Assembly (NCBI GenBank): GCA_024235655.1
Contig: JACKLY010000007.1
Coordinates: forward strand, 62,001 to 126,000
Direction: 5' to 3'
Source of the DNA: Zoogloeaceae bacterium
Lineage (GTDB): Bacteria; Pseudomonadota; Gammaproteobacteria; Burkholderiales; Rhodocyclaceae
Length of the DNA: 64,000 nt
In this document: piece by piece, positions 43,894-53,060 of the stretch
How positions within the stretch are numbered: the stretch's first letter is position 1
Layout: each line of letters begins with the position of its first letter
Notes under the pieces: model-generated
What the model saw: the letters and a program-made list of their open reading frames with translations, nothing else
Told to the model about the DNA's origin: nothing
Database searches by the model: none
Position numbers and translations under genes: made by a program

Positions 43894-43918
43894 CGCATGC
43901 CATTGCAAATGGCATGCG
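43894..43918. promoter_or_regulatory. 25-bp palindrome at the predicted start of transcription, candidate operator
   Basis: CGCATGCCATT and AATGGCATGCG are perfect 11-bp inverted arms around a 3-bp centre (GCA). The element follows the -10 box immediately and spans the predicted +1. Such placement is typical of a repressor operator. The alternative is an RNA hairpin at the 5' end of the transcript, since CTCTTTG follows. Confidence 0.6.
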
Positions 43919-43985
43919 CTCTTTGTTGATAATGCTTTTGATGCGCAGGCTACTTTTTCATAAAAAATACAGGCGGGGAAAGACC

Positions 43986-44999
43986 ATGATTACAAACGGC
44001 ATGCCGAGAATCACTCTTGGCTTAGTGCTCTTCGGGGCTTCATGGCAATCGATGGCACTAGAACCTGCAGTGCTTTTCGAAAAGGTATCCCCGAGTGTTT
44101 TTATTGTGCGCGCCCTGAATCAAAATGAGTCCCCCATCCGTCAAGGTAGCGGAGTCCTCACCAGCGACAAAACAATTACTACCAGCTGCCACATCATTGC
44201 CAAGGCAAAAATGTTGCAGATCAAACAGGGCGGAGTCTTCTATCTGGCGCAATTGGAACATGCCGATATCGAGCGTGATCTCTGCCAGTTGAAAGTACCC
44301 GATCTGAAAGCACCTGTTGTAACCATAGCTCCTTCCATGAACAACTTGAGGATCGGGCAGCGTATCTATGCAATTGGTGCAAAAAATGGTTTCGGTCTCA
44401 CTCTGAATGATGGTCACATTTCAGCCTTACGTGGAGGTGACCACGCATCCATTCAAACCTCAATTCCTACTTCGGCAGAATCCAGCGGCGGCGGTTTGTT
44501 CGATGAAAAAGGGGTATTGCTCGGCATTGCATCGAAGCCCGAAAGCCAGAAAAATGATCAAATTCTCTATGTGGCACAACCCGCTGAATGGATCGCCCAG
44601 ATCCCGCAACGAGCAAAAGCACAACTAGAAGTAATAAAAGCCTCAAAAACTGAACCAGCAGCCCAACAAGCATTAACCAGCCCACCTGTCCCCGAGGAGC
44701 AAAAAAACAAGGTGGTTCGTTTGACTGCAGCAGAGATCACTCAACACATCTCTCGCTCATCAGCATTTGTAATCGCAGGTAACGCGCGCTCCATTTTCCT
44801 GAAAACTGACGGCTGGTGGACTATTCCACTATTAATCGGAACAAGCACAGTAGGCACTTGGACAATGGGGAAGGACGGCTCAATTTGCCTTGTTCAGACA
44901 GAATTAGTAACGCGCGAAGGCTTCTTTTCTGGGTGCTATTTTGCAGAGAAACCTGCTCAGGGACCAATTTCTTTGGTTGAAAGGAAAAAACCGCAATGA
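43986..44999 (+). CDS. Secreted trypsin-like (S1C/DegP-like) serine protease with a unique C-terminal domain
   Basis: The start at 43986 follows GGGGAAAG and gives 337 residues with a signal peptide cleaved after SMA-L near residue 24. The chymotrypsin-fold domain (about 28-215) keeps a plausible triad: His69 in TSCHII, Asp98 in ERDLC and Ser167 in ESSGGGLFD, where DegP has GNSGGPL. Cys68 and Cys100 sit next to His and Asp and could form a disulfide. No PDZ domain follows. Residues 255-330 are a separate domain with LTAAEI, DGWW, GTW and SICL...GCYF, which I do not recognise. It shares this domain with its paralogue two genes downstream. The sequence is AT-richer than the neighbourhood. Confidence 0.78.
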   Translation: MITNGMPRITLGLVLFGASWQSMALEPAVLFEKVSPSVFIVRALNQNESPIRQGSGVLTSDKTITTSCHIIAKAKMLQIKQGGVFYLAQLEHADIERDLCQLKVPDLKAPVVTIAPSMNNLRIGQRIYAIGAKNGFGLTLNDGHISALRGGDHASIQTSIPTSAESSGGGLFDEKGVLLGIASKPESQKNDQILYVAQPAEWIAQIPQRAKAQLEVIKASKTEPAAQQALTSPPVPEEQKNKVVRLTAAEITQHISRSSAFVIAGNARSIFLKTDGWWTIPLLIGTSTVGTWTMGKDGSICLVQTELVTREGFFSGCYFAEKPAQGPISLVERKKPQ

Positions 45000-45619
45000 G
45001 TCATAAAACTCCCAGGTTCGTATACGTCACAGCAGTGCTGCTTCTTCTTGCTGGTTGTGCCTCTGTAACGCAGGAGGCCACTCAAAATATCCTAGTGGAA
45101 ACCAGAATGGCAGACGGGAAGATGGTTACCGGTGCCGACTGCGAACTGCAAAATGAAAATGGTCAATATCAGCTAAAAACCCCAGGTGACGCACTTGTTC
45201 GACGAGCAGGCGGCAATCTTGAAGTGTCCTGTCGCCACCCTGATTATCCGGAAGCTCGAGCTATCGTCATTTCTCGGGCGAATGCAGGCATGTATGGCAA
45301 CATTATTCTCGGCGGTGGCATAGGTGCTCTGATCGACCACGGCAATGGCAAAGCCTACTCTTACCCAACCTGGTTGCAATTGACCTTTGGCCAGGTTCTA
45401 TCCATTGATCGTGCCAATCACACCGATGGCCAACCTGCAATTGCCCACCTGACCGGCGTCACTACTGACAAGGCTGAAGATACGACAGGAGCATCGCTCA
45501 CACAGGCGCCCCAAAGTGTCAATTTGGTTTCAAACGAAACGACCACTTCGACTCAATCCACGTCAGTAAGCAAAGTTACTTTTGACGACCTCAAGGATTT
45601 GATGGCTCCGACTCGTTGA
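44996..45619 (+). CDS. Lipoprotein of the protease cluster, function unknown
   Basis: The ATG overlaps the protease stop (ATGA), so translation is coupled. The 207-residue product has a lipoprotein signal ending LLLAGC (Cys near residue 21). The mature domain (about 30-150) starts VETRMADGKMVTGADCELQNENG and ends near SYPTWLQLTFG. It contains two Cys, in GADCEL and VSCRHPDY, likely a disulfide. A Gly-rich segment NIILGGGIGALIDHGNG (about 101-117) may be membrane-associated. The last 50 residues are Ser/Thr-rich and disordered in appearance. Single-domain lipoproteins of similar look occur next to unknown genes in proteobacteria, but I cannot name the family. Confidence 0.72.
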   Translation: MSHKTPRFVYVTAVLLLLAGCASVTQEATQNILVETRMADGKMVTGADCELQNENGQYQLKTPGDALVRRAGGNLEVSCRHPDYPEARAIVISRANAGMYGNIILGGGIGALIDHGNGKAYSYPTWLQLTFGQVLSIDRANHTDGQPAIAHLTGVTTDKAEDTTGASLTQAPQSVNLVSNETTTSTQSTSVSKVTFDDLKDLMAPTR

Positions 45620-45670
45620 TACAAAAACAACCACCCTGCTTATTCACCGAAATATTTTCTGTAAATTGAA

Positions 45671-46660
45671 ATGCTTATGCGATATACGTCAGGAATATTT
45701 ATTGGTTTGATGCTCTACTGGGCTTCTGGGCAAGCGCTGGCGTTAGAGCAAGCGTCAATTTTCGAAAAGGTATCGCCCAGTTTATTTATCGTAAAAGCCC
45801 TGGACGAAAACGAGTCGCCTATTCGCCAAGGGATAGGTCTTATTACCAACGAAAAAACAGTAATCACCTTTTGCCATGTGATTGCTAAAGCAAAAATGGT
45901 GCAAGTAAAACAGAGTGGGATTTCCTATCTGGCGCAGTTACAGCATGCGGATATAGAACGCGACCTCTGTCAATTAAAAGTACCCGATCTGAAAGCTCCT
46001 GCCCTGGCTCTTTCATCTTCAATGAACACCTTGAAAATTGGCCAACGTGTCTTTGTGATTGGCTTTCAGAAAGACTTAGGACTCTTTATGAGTGAGGGGT
46101 TGATTGCCGCAATAAAGCTGGATGACAACAACCTGCCCCCCATTCATTTCACTTCCCAGGTAACCACATTGCCAGGTGGCAGCGGACTGTTCGATGAACA
46201 AGGAATGCTGATTGGCATTACTTCGCCACCTCCCTCCAGGAAAAGCGAGCATGGTTTTCATCATGCGTTGCCTGTTGCGTGGGTACAGCAACTGACTCCA
46301 CGAGCCACTGAGCAGTTGGCACATATGCGCGCAATCAAGGAAAACCAGCCCAGCACGCCCCCTTCAGTTGTAAACAAAGCAGCAACTCGCCTAACGGCAG
46401 CAGAAATCAGACAACACATATCCCGTGCTACGCCATTCGAGTTTTCTGGTAGTACTTATAAGCTACAAATGAAGGCTGACGGATGGTGGGCTGTCCTTCT
46501 CACCACCGGGTCAGACTCGGGGACTTGGGAAATTGGGCGCGAAGGGTCAATCTGCCTGAAATTACGGTCAGTAGCACGATACGACAATTTCACGGGCTGT
46601 TACTTTGCGGAGAAAAATCCAAAGGGGGTCATTATTCTTTCTGAAAAAAAACCTGCATAA
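45671..46660 (+). CDS. Secreted protease paralogue lacking the catalytic Ser (predicted pseudoprotease)
   Basis: The 329-residue product aligns over its whole length with the protease encoded at 43986. Both start a mature chain near residue 25 and keep His69, Asp98, Cys68 and Cys100 at identical positions. The Ser167 position, however, reads LPGGSGLFD: the aligned residue is Gly169, with a Ser two residues later. That arrangement should not support catalysis. The C-terminal domain (about 250-325: RLTAAEI, DGWW, GTW, SICL, GCYF) is conserved. It follows the lipoprotein by 51 bp without a strong ribosome-binding site. A regulatory or scaffold role beside the active paralogue is inferred. Confidence 0.75.
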   Translation: MLMRYTSGIFIGLMLYWASGQALALEQASIFEKVSPSLFIVKALDENESPIRQGIGLITNEKTVITFCHVIAKAKMVQVKQSGISYLAQLQHADIERDLCQLKVPDLKAPALALSSSMNTLKIGQRVFVIGFQKDLGLFMSEGLIAAIKLDDNNLPPIHFTSQVTTLPGGSGLFDEQGMLIGITSPPPSRKSEHGFHHALPVAWVQQLTPRATEQLAHMRAIKENQPSTPPSVVNKAATRLTAAEIRQHISRATPFEFSGSTYKLQMKADGWWAVLLTTGSDSGTWEIGREGSICLKLRSVARYDNFTGCYFAEKNPKGVIILSEKKPA

Positions 46661-46898
46661 AGAGGCCTGCTTGAAACTGAGCAACATTCAAAATCTGCGA
46701 GCAGGCTGAGTGAACCCGAAATATCTTCACCCAACAATGCTTCTCCTTACGTACCCTAGGGGTTCATCCTGCCACCTTAGGTTGCCTCGCACCACAGCGT
46801 GATGCACGCCTTGTTCTTGTCGGCACCATCGTTCCTATCCGGCGAAATCAATATCACCTTCTGTTAATATTCTTTAGCCCACTTCCATAATCGCTGAT
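46661..46898. other. Gene-free stretch after the protease cluster
   Basis: GCCTGCTTG and CGAGCAGGC form a 9-bp stem (one G-U) with a 24-nt loop starting about 9 nt after the stop. It is a possible but weak terminator, because no T-run follows. Beyond it nothing is recognisable up to the methyltransferase start. Confidence 0.35.
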
Positions 46899-47621
46899 AT
46901 GGCCATGAAAGTCGCCGACCCCACCCAGACCACACTGGTCAATGAAGTCAAGCTGATGCTCGACACCCTGCCCTTCGACGGTGCCCGCGTGCTGGAACTG
47001 GGCTGCGGCAAGGCAGAGAAGACCCGCACCCTGGCCGAGACCGGGCACGTGGCAGAAATCCTGGCACTGGAGGTCGATGCCATCCAGCATGCGAAGAACC
47101 TGCAGATCGCCGACCTGCCAAACGTGCGCTTTGCTCACGGCGGCGCCGAGGCAATTCCGGCAGACGACAATACCTTCGACATCGTGATCCTGTTCAAGTC
47201 GCTGCATCATGTGCCGATGGCGCACATGGACAAGGCGCTCTGCGAGATTGCGCGCGTGCTCAAGCCGGGCGGACTGGCCTGGATTTCCGAGCCGGTTTTC
47301 TCCGGTGAACTCAACGAAATCATGCGCCTCTTTCACGACGAGCAAATCGTGCGTGAAGCGGCCTTTGCCGCAGTGTGCCGGGCAGTGGCGGACGGCCGGC
47401 TGCTGCTCAGGGAGGAGCGATTTTTCAACACGCGCAGCCTGTTCGACAGTTTCGAACAGTTCGATGCGCGCATGATCCGCGTCACCCACAGCAATCACTC
47501 GCTTTCACCCGAGCTGTACCGCGAGGTGCAGGAAAAGTTCGCCAAGCACCTGACACCGGCCGGCGCCACCTTCCTCAATCCGCAACGGGTTGACCTGTTG
47601 CAGAAGCCACTTCACACCTGA
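46899..47621 (+). CDS. Class I SAM-dependent methyltransferase
   Basis: This 240-residue protein has the Rossmann methyltransferase motifs: RVLELGCGKAEKTRTLA (motif I, about residues 29-45), the acidic LALEVDA (about 55), GGAEAIPADDNTFDIVILFKSLHHV (motifs II-III, about 81-105) and RVLKPGGLAWISEPVF (about 119-134). It resembles the UbiE/Methyltransf_11 group, but the substrate is unknown. It begins after 238 bp with no gene and has no obvious operon partner. An ATG at 46905 is an equally possible start. Confidence 0.85.
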   Translation: MAMKVADPTQTTLVNEVKLMLDTLPFDGARVLELGCGKAEKTRTLAETGHVAEILALEVDAIQHAKNLQIADLPNVRFAHGGAEAIPADDNTFDIVILFKSLHHVPMAHMDKALCEIARVLKPGGLAWISEPVFSGELNEIMRLFHDEQIVREAAFAAVCRAVADGRLLLREERFFNTRSLFDSFEQFDARMIRVTHSNHSLSPELYREVQEKFAKHLTPAGATFLNPQRVDLLQKPLHT

Positions 47622-47763
47622 TTGCCGGTGGCTGAATGCCGTATGGTGGCCCCTCCCGGCTGCTCACCTGCCTGACAGGTACCAGCGATTTGTCGTGACA
47701 TTACCCGGCATCGGCCTATGATGGGTCGCGTTCGCACCGCATTCCCCCCCCCGAAAGCCCATC

Positions 47764-47979
47764 ATGCAACGCTATGAATACCTGATCCGCAGCGATTTCC
47801 ACGAAGCCGCCGAAAATGCCGCCCGCCCCTTTGGCGGACGCGAAGCAGAACGTCTGAACGCCTACACACAGGTCGTGATCGAACATTTGAACAAGCTTGG
47901 CGGCGAAGGCTGGGAGCTGGTGCAGGCACCTGACATCGCTGCCAACCGCAACTGGATCTTCAAGCGGCCGCTGGCCTGA
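47764..47979 (+). CDS. Small DUF4177-like protein
   Basis: The 71-residue product begins MQRYEYLIRSDF and contains HLNKLGGEGWELVQ, then ends NRNWIFKRPL. This pattern (a YEY start, LNxLGxEGWELV, and a final FKR) is typical of the DUF4177-type small proteins, for which no function is established. It is cytoplasmic by appearance. It converges with the DUF779 gene, 30 bp away. Confidence 0.75.
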   Translation: MQRYEYLIRSDFHEAAENAARPFGGREAERLNAYTQVVIEHLNKLGGEGWELVQAPDIAANRNWIFKRPLA

Positions 47980-48009
47980 ACCGCGGACACGGCAACGCTG
48001 CACCCGCCA

Positions 48010-48369
48010 TCATTTCAACCCCAAGGCTTCGATCTCGGTCTCGCTGAAGACACGTGAGCGCGTATGGAAGGCCTTGCCCTCCGGACCTTCCAGTGAAAAC
48101 GTGCCGCCATGACCTTCGATCACATCGATGATCAGTTGCGTGTGCTTCCAGTATTCATACTGCGCCTTGCCGATGTAGAAGGGGCAGCCGCCGATATCAC
48201 CGAGGTAAACATCACCGGCACCAATGGTGATTTCTCCGGGCAGGTAGCAATTGGCTGCGCTGTTGTCGCAACAGCCACCGGATTGATGGAACATCACCGG
48301 GCCATGTTTCTGTTTCAGGAACTCGATCAATTCCAGGGCTGCTTCTGTGGCAATGACTTTGTCGACCAT
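48010..48369 (-). CDS. DUF779 protein
   Basis: The 119-residue product has the DUF779 pattern: HGPVMFHQSGGCCDNSAANCY (about residues 22-42, three Cys plus His) and GGCPFYIGKAQYEYWKHTQL (about 60-79). The clustered Cys and His suggest metal binding. DUF779 genes very often follow aldehyde dehydrogenases of the AcoD/ExaC type, as here (72 bp downstream of the ALDH gene). An accessory role in aldehyde oxidation is inferred from that neighbourhood. Confidence 0.88.
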   Translation of the reverse strand: MVDKVIATEAALELIEFLKQKHGPVMFHQSGGCCDNSAANCYLPGEITIGAGDVYLGDIGGCPFYIGKAQYEYWKHTQLIIDVIEGHGGTFSLEGPEGKAFHTRSRVFSETEIEALGLK

Positions 48370-48441
48370 CTGTTTTCCTCAAGGCAGCGGGGCAGATACC
48401 GCTTGGCACCACCCCGCCGGCAGCAGACTGGTTGCCGTTGA

Positions 48442-49962
<1,521 letters not shown>

Positions 49963-50023
49963 TTTGTCTCCTGATGTTGTAGGGGTTGCTGTTTTCACGC
50001 CCTCGCGGGGGAGGGCAACTAGT

Positions 50024-50039
50024 ATCAAGGAGCATGCCA
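50024..50039 (-). promoter_or_regulatory. Sigma-54 promoter of the aldehyde dehydrogenase gene
   Basis: On the minus strand TGGCATGctccTTGAT matches the -24/-12 consensus TGGCAYR-N4-TTGCW except for one base (A instead of C at -12). It is 61 bp upstream of the start codon. The divergent AcoR-type activator supports it. Confidence 0.65.
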
Positions 50040-50112
50040 GCGGCGGCGTTTCTTTCAAGCATCTGATTCGTCGTTGATTTATAGCGACGAGCCGGATGGG
50101 CGCCACCTGTGC

Positions 50113-50164
50113 GTGTCGTTCCAGACTGCACCAACTGTCACAAAATGGAACAGTCGGGAGACAC
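50113..50164. promoter_or_regulatory. Candidate upstream activator site for the AcoR-like regulator
   Basis: Two imperfect inverted elements, GTGTCgttccaGACTG on the plus strand and GTGTCtcccGACTG on the minus strand, flank GTTCCA...TGGAAC arms (50118-50123, 50146-50151). They lie about 75-125 bp upstream of the sigma-54 promoter, the usual distance for enhancer sites. Confidence 0.4.
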
Positions 50165-50249
50165 AACCGGTGGACTGGCTTGCACTGCCTGCCCAGCGCC
50201 CTATACTCGACAAAAAAGCGGGCAATGACCTGCCGAGGAGACAAATTCG

Positions 50250-52172
50250 ATGCGCACACATCATCCTGTGCCGGCGCCCTTATTGCGCCAGGCACGGCTC
50301 AAGCTGCTTGAAAATGGCGATATTCCGGCGGGAAGCATCGATGAGCGGCTTGCCCGCTCCTGGCGCCGCAGCCTGTCAGCAGGGCTCTCCCCCACGGGGC
50401 GCTTGCCTGGTATCGACAATCTCACGGGCGCCGAACTGCAGCGTTCGCTGGCACGCAATCACGACCTGCTCCGCCACTCCCGACCGGTCATGGAATACCT
50501 GTTCGAGCAGGTGCGGCACAGCCACAGCATGGTCATCCTCGCCAATAACCGGGGGGTGTTGATGCACACGCTGGGCGATACCGATTTTCTCGGCAAGGCC
50601 GAGCGCGTGGCACTGATGTCCGGCGCCTCATGGAACGAGCAATTACGCGGTACCAACGCGATCGGTACGGCACTGGCCGAGGCCAGCGATGTCGAAATTC
50701 ATGGCGCCGAACATTATCTGGAACGCAACGGTTTCCTCACTTGCGCCGCTGCCCCCATCTTTGCAGCCAACGGCCAACTGATGGGCATCCTCGACATTTC
50801 CGGCGACCACCGGGCACGCCATCCGCATACACTGGGGCTGGTGAACACAGCAGCGCGAATGATCGAGAACCGGATCGTCACCGCCAGCAATCATCGGCAC
50901 ATCCGCTTGCACCTGCATCCACAACCGGACGGCATCGGCACGATTGCAGAGGGCATCGTGGTGCTCTCCGACGATGGCTGGATCATTGGCGCCAATCGCC
51001 AGGGACTGGCGCTGTTGGGACTGCGTTCAGCCGATATTGGCGCCACCCTGCTCAGCCACATTCTGGACATCCGGCTGGAGCAATTGCTGGCCAAATCGGT
51101 ACGCCACCCGCAGGAAGCACTCACCATGCACCTGCAAAATGGCATGCCGCTCTATGCCCGAGTTCATGCCGAACACAGTGTTCCGGCCAGCAGCCGCCGG
51201 CTGGATACCAAGCCACCTCTCCCTGACGCACTCACCCGACTGGACACTGGCGACCTGCGCTGGCGTAGCGCCGCAGAAAAAGCCCGGCGCATTCTGGGCA
51301 AGCCGATTCCCTTGCTGCTGTGTGGCGAATCCGGGGTTGGCAAGGAGTTGTTCGCCCGCGCCGTTCACGATGTTTCCCCACGCAAGAGTGGGCCTTTTGT
51401 CGCCATCAACTGTGCAGCTTTGCCTGAAAACCTGATTGAAGCAGAACTGTTCGGGTACACCAGCGGTGCTTTTACCGGCGCCCGCAAGGAAGGGAATATC
51501 GGCCGGCTACGCGAAGCCGAGGGCGGCACCCTCTTCCTCGATGAAATCGGCGACATGCCGGCAGCCATGCAAAGCCGACTGCTGCGAGTGTTGCAGGAAC
51601 GACAGGTCACCCCCTTGGGCGGCGGTGCACCAGTCAATGTCGACTTCTCACTGATCTGTGCCACCCACCAGAATTTGCGCGAAGCCATGGAGCAAGGGTA
51701 CTTCCGCAATGATCTGTATTACCGCATCAATGGGCTGACATTGCATCTGCCTGCCCTGCGCGAACGCAGTGATTTTGCCGAACTGGTGAGCAAGCTGCTC
51801 AATGAACCGGGCGAAACCCGCAACCTCCATCTGGCGCCGGAGTTGATGCTTAAACTGCAGGCACATCATTGGCCCGGCAATCTCCGCCAACTGGCCAGCC
51901 TGCTGCGGACCATGGTCGCCATGCTCGACCCCGGCGAAACACGAATCGACTGGCCACACCTGCCGGATGACCTGCTGGAAGAATTGCAACGATCGGTAAA
52001 AGCCGCGGCTTCGCCACGACCCGCGGCTAGCCTGGCAGCACTTTCACACTCGGCCATCGAGCAAGCGCTGGAAGATGCACGTGGCAATGTTTCGGCAGCG
52101 GCCAGACAATTGGGCATCAGCCGGCAAACGCTTTACCGCAAACTGAAACAGGCTTCAGCCACAGCCCACTGA
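50250..52172 (+). CDS. Sigma-54-dependent regulator (AcoR family, GAF-PAS-AAA+-Fis HTH)
   Basis: The 640-residue product has the AcoR layout. An N-terminal helical part with SWRRSLSAGL is followed by a GAF domain (about 60-200) containing GASWNEQLRGTNAIGTALAE, then a PAS-like domain (about 215-305). The AAA+ domain (about 340-560) has Walker A GESGVGKELFARA, GAFTGA and GGTLFLDEIGD. A Fis-type helix-turn-helix (AARQLGISRQTLYRKLK) closes the protein. It would activate the divergent aldehyde dehydrogenase promoter in response to an aldehyde, alcohol or acetoin-like signal sensed by GAF. The -24/-12 promoter is present on the other side of the gap. Confidence 0.93.
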   Translation: MRTHHPVPAPLLRQARLKLLENGDIPAGSIDERLARSWRRSLSAGLSPTGRLPGIDNLTGAELQRSLARNHDLLRHSRPVMEYLFEQVRHSHSMVILANNRGVLMHTLGDTDFLGKAERVALMSGASWNEQLRGTNAIGTALAEASDVEIHGAEHYLERNGFLTCAAAPIFAANGQLMGILDISGDHRARHPHTLGLVNTAARMIENRIVTASNHRHIRLHLHPQPDGIGTIAEGIVVLSDDGWIIGANRQGLALLGLRSADIGATLLSHILDIRLEQLLAKSVRHPQEALTMHLQNGMPLYARVHAEHSVPASSRRLDTKPPLPDALTRLDTGDLRWRSAAEKARRILGKPIPLLLCGESGVGKELFARAVHDVSPRKSGPFVAINCAALPENLIEAELFGYTSGAFTGARKEGNIGRLREAEGGTLFLDEIGDMPAAMQSRLLRVLQERQVTPLGGGAPVNVDFSLICATHQNLREAMEQGYFRNDLYYRINGLTLHLPALRERSDFAELVSKLLNEPGETRNLHLAPELMLKLQAHHWPGNLRQLASLLRTMVAMLDPGETRIDWPHLPDDLLEELQRSVKAAASPRPAASLAALSHSAIEQALEDARGNVSAAARQLGISRQTLYRKLKQASATAH

Positions 52173-52242
52173 TGTCAGCCTGACTTGCTGCCAATGCGGC
52201 GTATGCACTGCGGCAAACAGTGGGTTCCGCCGGGCGTTCCCG

Positions 52243-52248
52243 TATAAT
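52243..52248 (+). promoter_or_regulatory. Predicted -10 box for the small 56-aa gene
   Basis: A perfect TATAAT lies 137 bp upstream of the TTG start. No good -35 hexamer is visible at 16-18 bp. If used, it creates a leader of about 130 nt. Confidence 0.45.
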
Positions 52249-52385
52249 GGGTTCAGCAAATACAGCTGTCGTCAGGCCTGCCGGCCGTTTCCACCGCCGG
52301 GCTCAGTCGATGGTTCCGCCCATGTAGTGGTGCTTCCCGGCGCCATCTGCCTCACCTGCCCGATACGGCAAGCAAAGGAGATCTC
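52249..52385 (+). other. Long, possibly structured leader of the 56-aa gene
   Basis: The leader can pair CGCCGGG (52295-52301) with CCCGGCG (52336-52342) around a 34-nt loop. Other GC-rich segments nearby could pair too. Length and structure exceed what a 56-residue protein needs, so regulation by the leader is possible. I do not recognise a known riboswitch class. Confidence 0.35.
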
Positions 52386-52556
52386 TTGGCCAAACCAAAT
52401 TATCAATTCGAAAAGCGTCAGCGGGATCTGGCAAAAAAACAGAAACAGGAAGAAAAGCGTCAGCAAAAACTGGCGGCAAAGGCGTCGGCCACTGACGCGC
52501 CGGGTGGCGCGAACGTCGATGCGGCCGAGCCGGTTAGAGAAAATCCGGAGAAATAA
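52386..52556 (+). CDS. Small Lys/Gln-rich protein (56 aa), TTG start
   Basis: A TTG start preceded by AAGGAGA at 6 nt opens a 56-residue frame. It begins MAKPNYQFEKRQRDLAKKQKQEEKRQ and ends VRENPEK. The first half is strongly basic and helical; the rest is Ala/Asp/Glu-rich. The start MAKPNYxFEKRQRxLAKKxKxEEK is one I associate with a conserved small protein in proteobacteria, function unknown. The 3' end overlaps the convergent sixA gene by 23 bp. The perfect ribosome-binding site and codon pattern support it as a real gene. Confidence 0.72.
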   Translation: MAKPNYQFEKRQRDLAKKQKQEEKRQQKLAAKASATDAPGGANVDAAEPVRENPEK

Positions 52557-52986
52557 CAGCGCGCAGCACAACCTGTTTTTCGCCTGCGCGGACACGGCTG
52601 CTCAGCCACCATAACGCGCCCTTCTTGATCGTCATCTCCGTTTCCTGACCGGAGAGCAGCAGGGATGCCAGCCGCCCCAGACCGGGCTGGTGACCAACCA
52701 CCAATACCGAACTGCGGGCAACAGGCCAGCCCGATGCCGCGATCAGATCCGGCACGCTGGCCTCAGGGGCGATGCGCCGCTCCGTCTCGAAATTCAAGCC
52801 CAGGTCGGCAACTGTCTGCTGGGTGCGTACCGTCGGGCTGACAATCACCCGCAAATGCTTGGGCTGATGTTGACGAATCCACTTCGCCACACGCTTGGCA
52901 TCGCTCTGGCCGCGCTCAGTCAACGCCCGCTCGAAATCATTCTCGCCATCTTCGGCTTCGGCATGACGCCACAGCAACAGATCCAT
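52534..52986 (-). CDS. sixA: SixA-type phosphohistidine phosphatase
   Basis: The start at 52986 (AGGAG 6 nt upstream) gives 150 residues. The catalytic motif LWRHAEAE (residues 6-13), with the nucleophilic His after Arg, and the late LVVGHQPGLGRLA (about 97-109) place it in the histidine phosphatase superfamily, SixA branch. SixA dephosphorylates phosphohistidine, in E. coli on NPr of the nitrogen phosphotransferase system. It lies downstream of the plcP-agt-like pair on the same strand, 74 bp away. Its end overlaps the opposite small gene. Confidence 0.9.
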   Translation of the reverse strand: MDLLLWRHAEAEDGENDFERALTERGQSDAKRVAKWIRQHQPKHLRVIVSPTVRTQQTVADLGLNFETERRIAPEASVPDLIAASGWPVARSSVLVVGHQPGLGRLASLLLSGQETEMTIKKGALWWLSSRVRAGEKQVVLRAVISPDFL

Positions 52987-53060
52987 AAGCACTCCTGCAA
53001 AAAGACAACATCATAGACGTCAACTGTGACAGCGATGTTGCAAGCAACAGCAAAATTGTG

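Noticed and set aside
50442..50520. Possibility that the AcoR-like regulator starts further downstream
   Set aside because: The N-terminal segment with SWRRSLSAGL is a usual part of AcoR-type proteins, so the long form from 50250 is kept.
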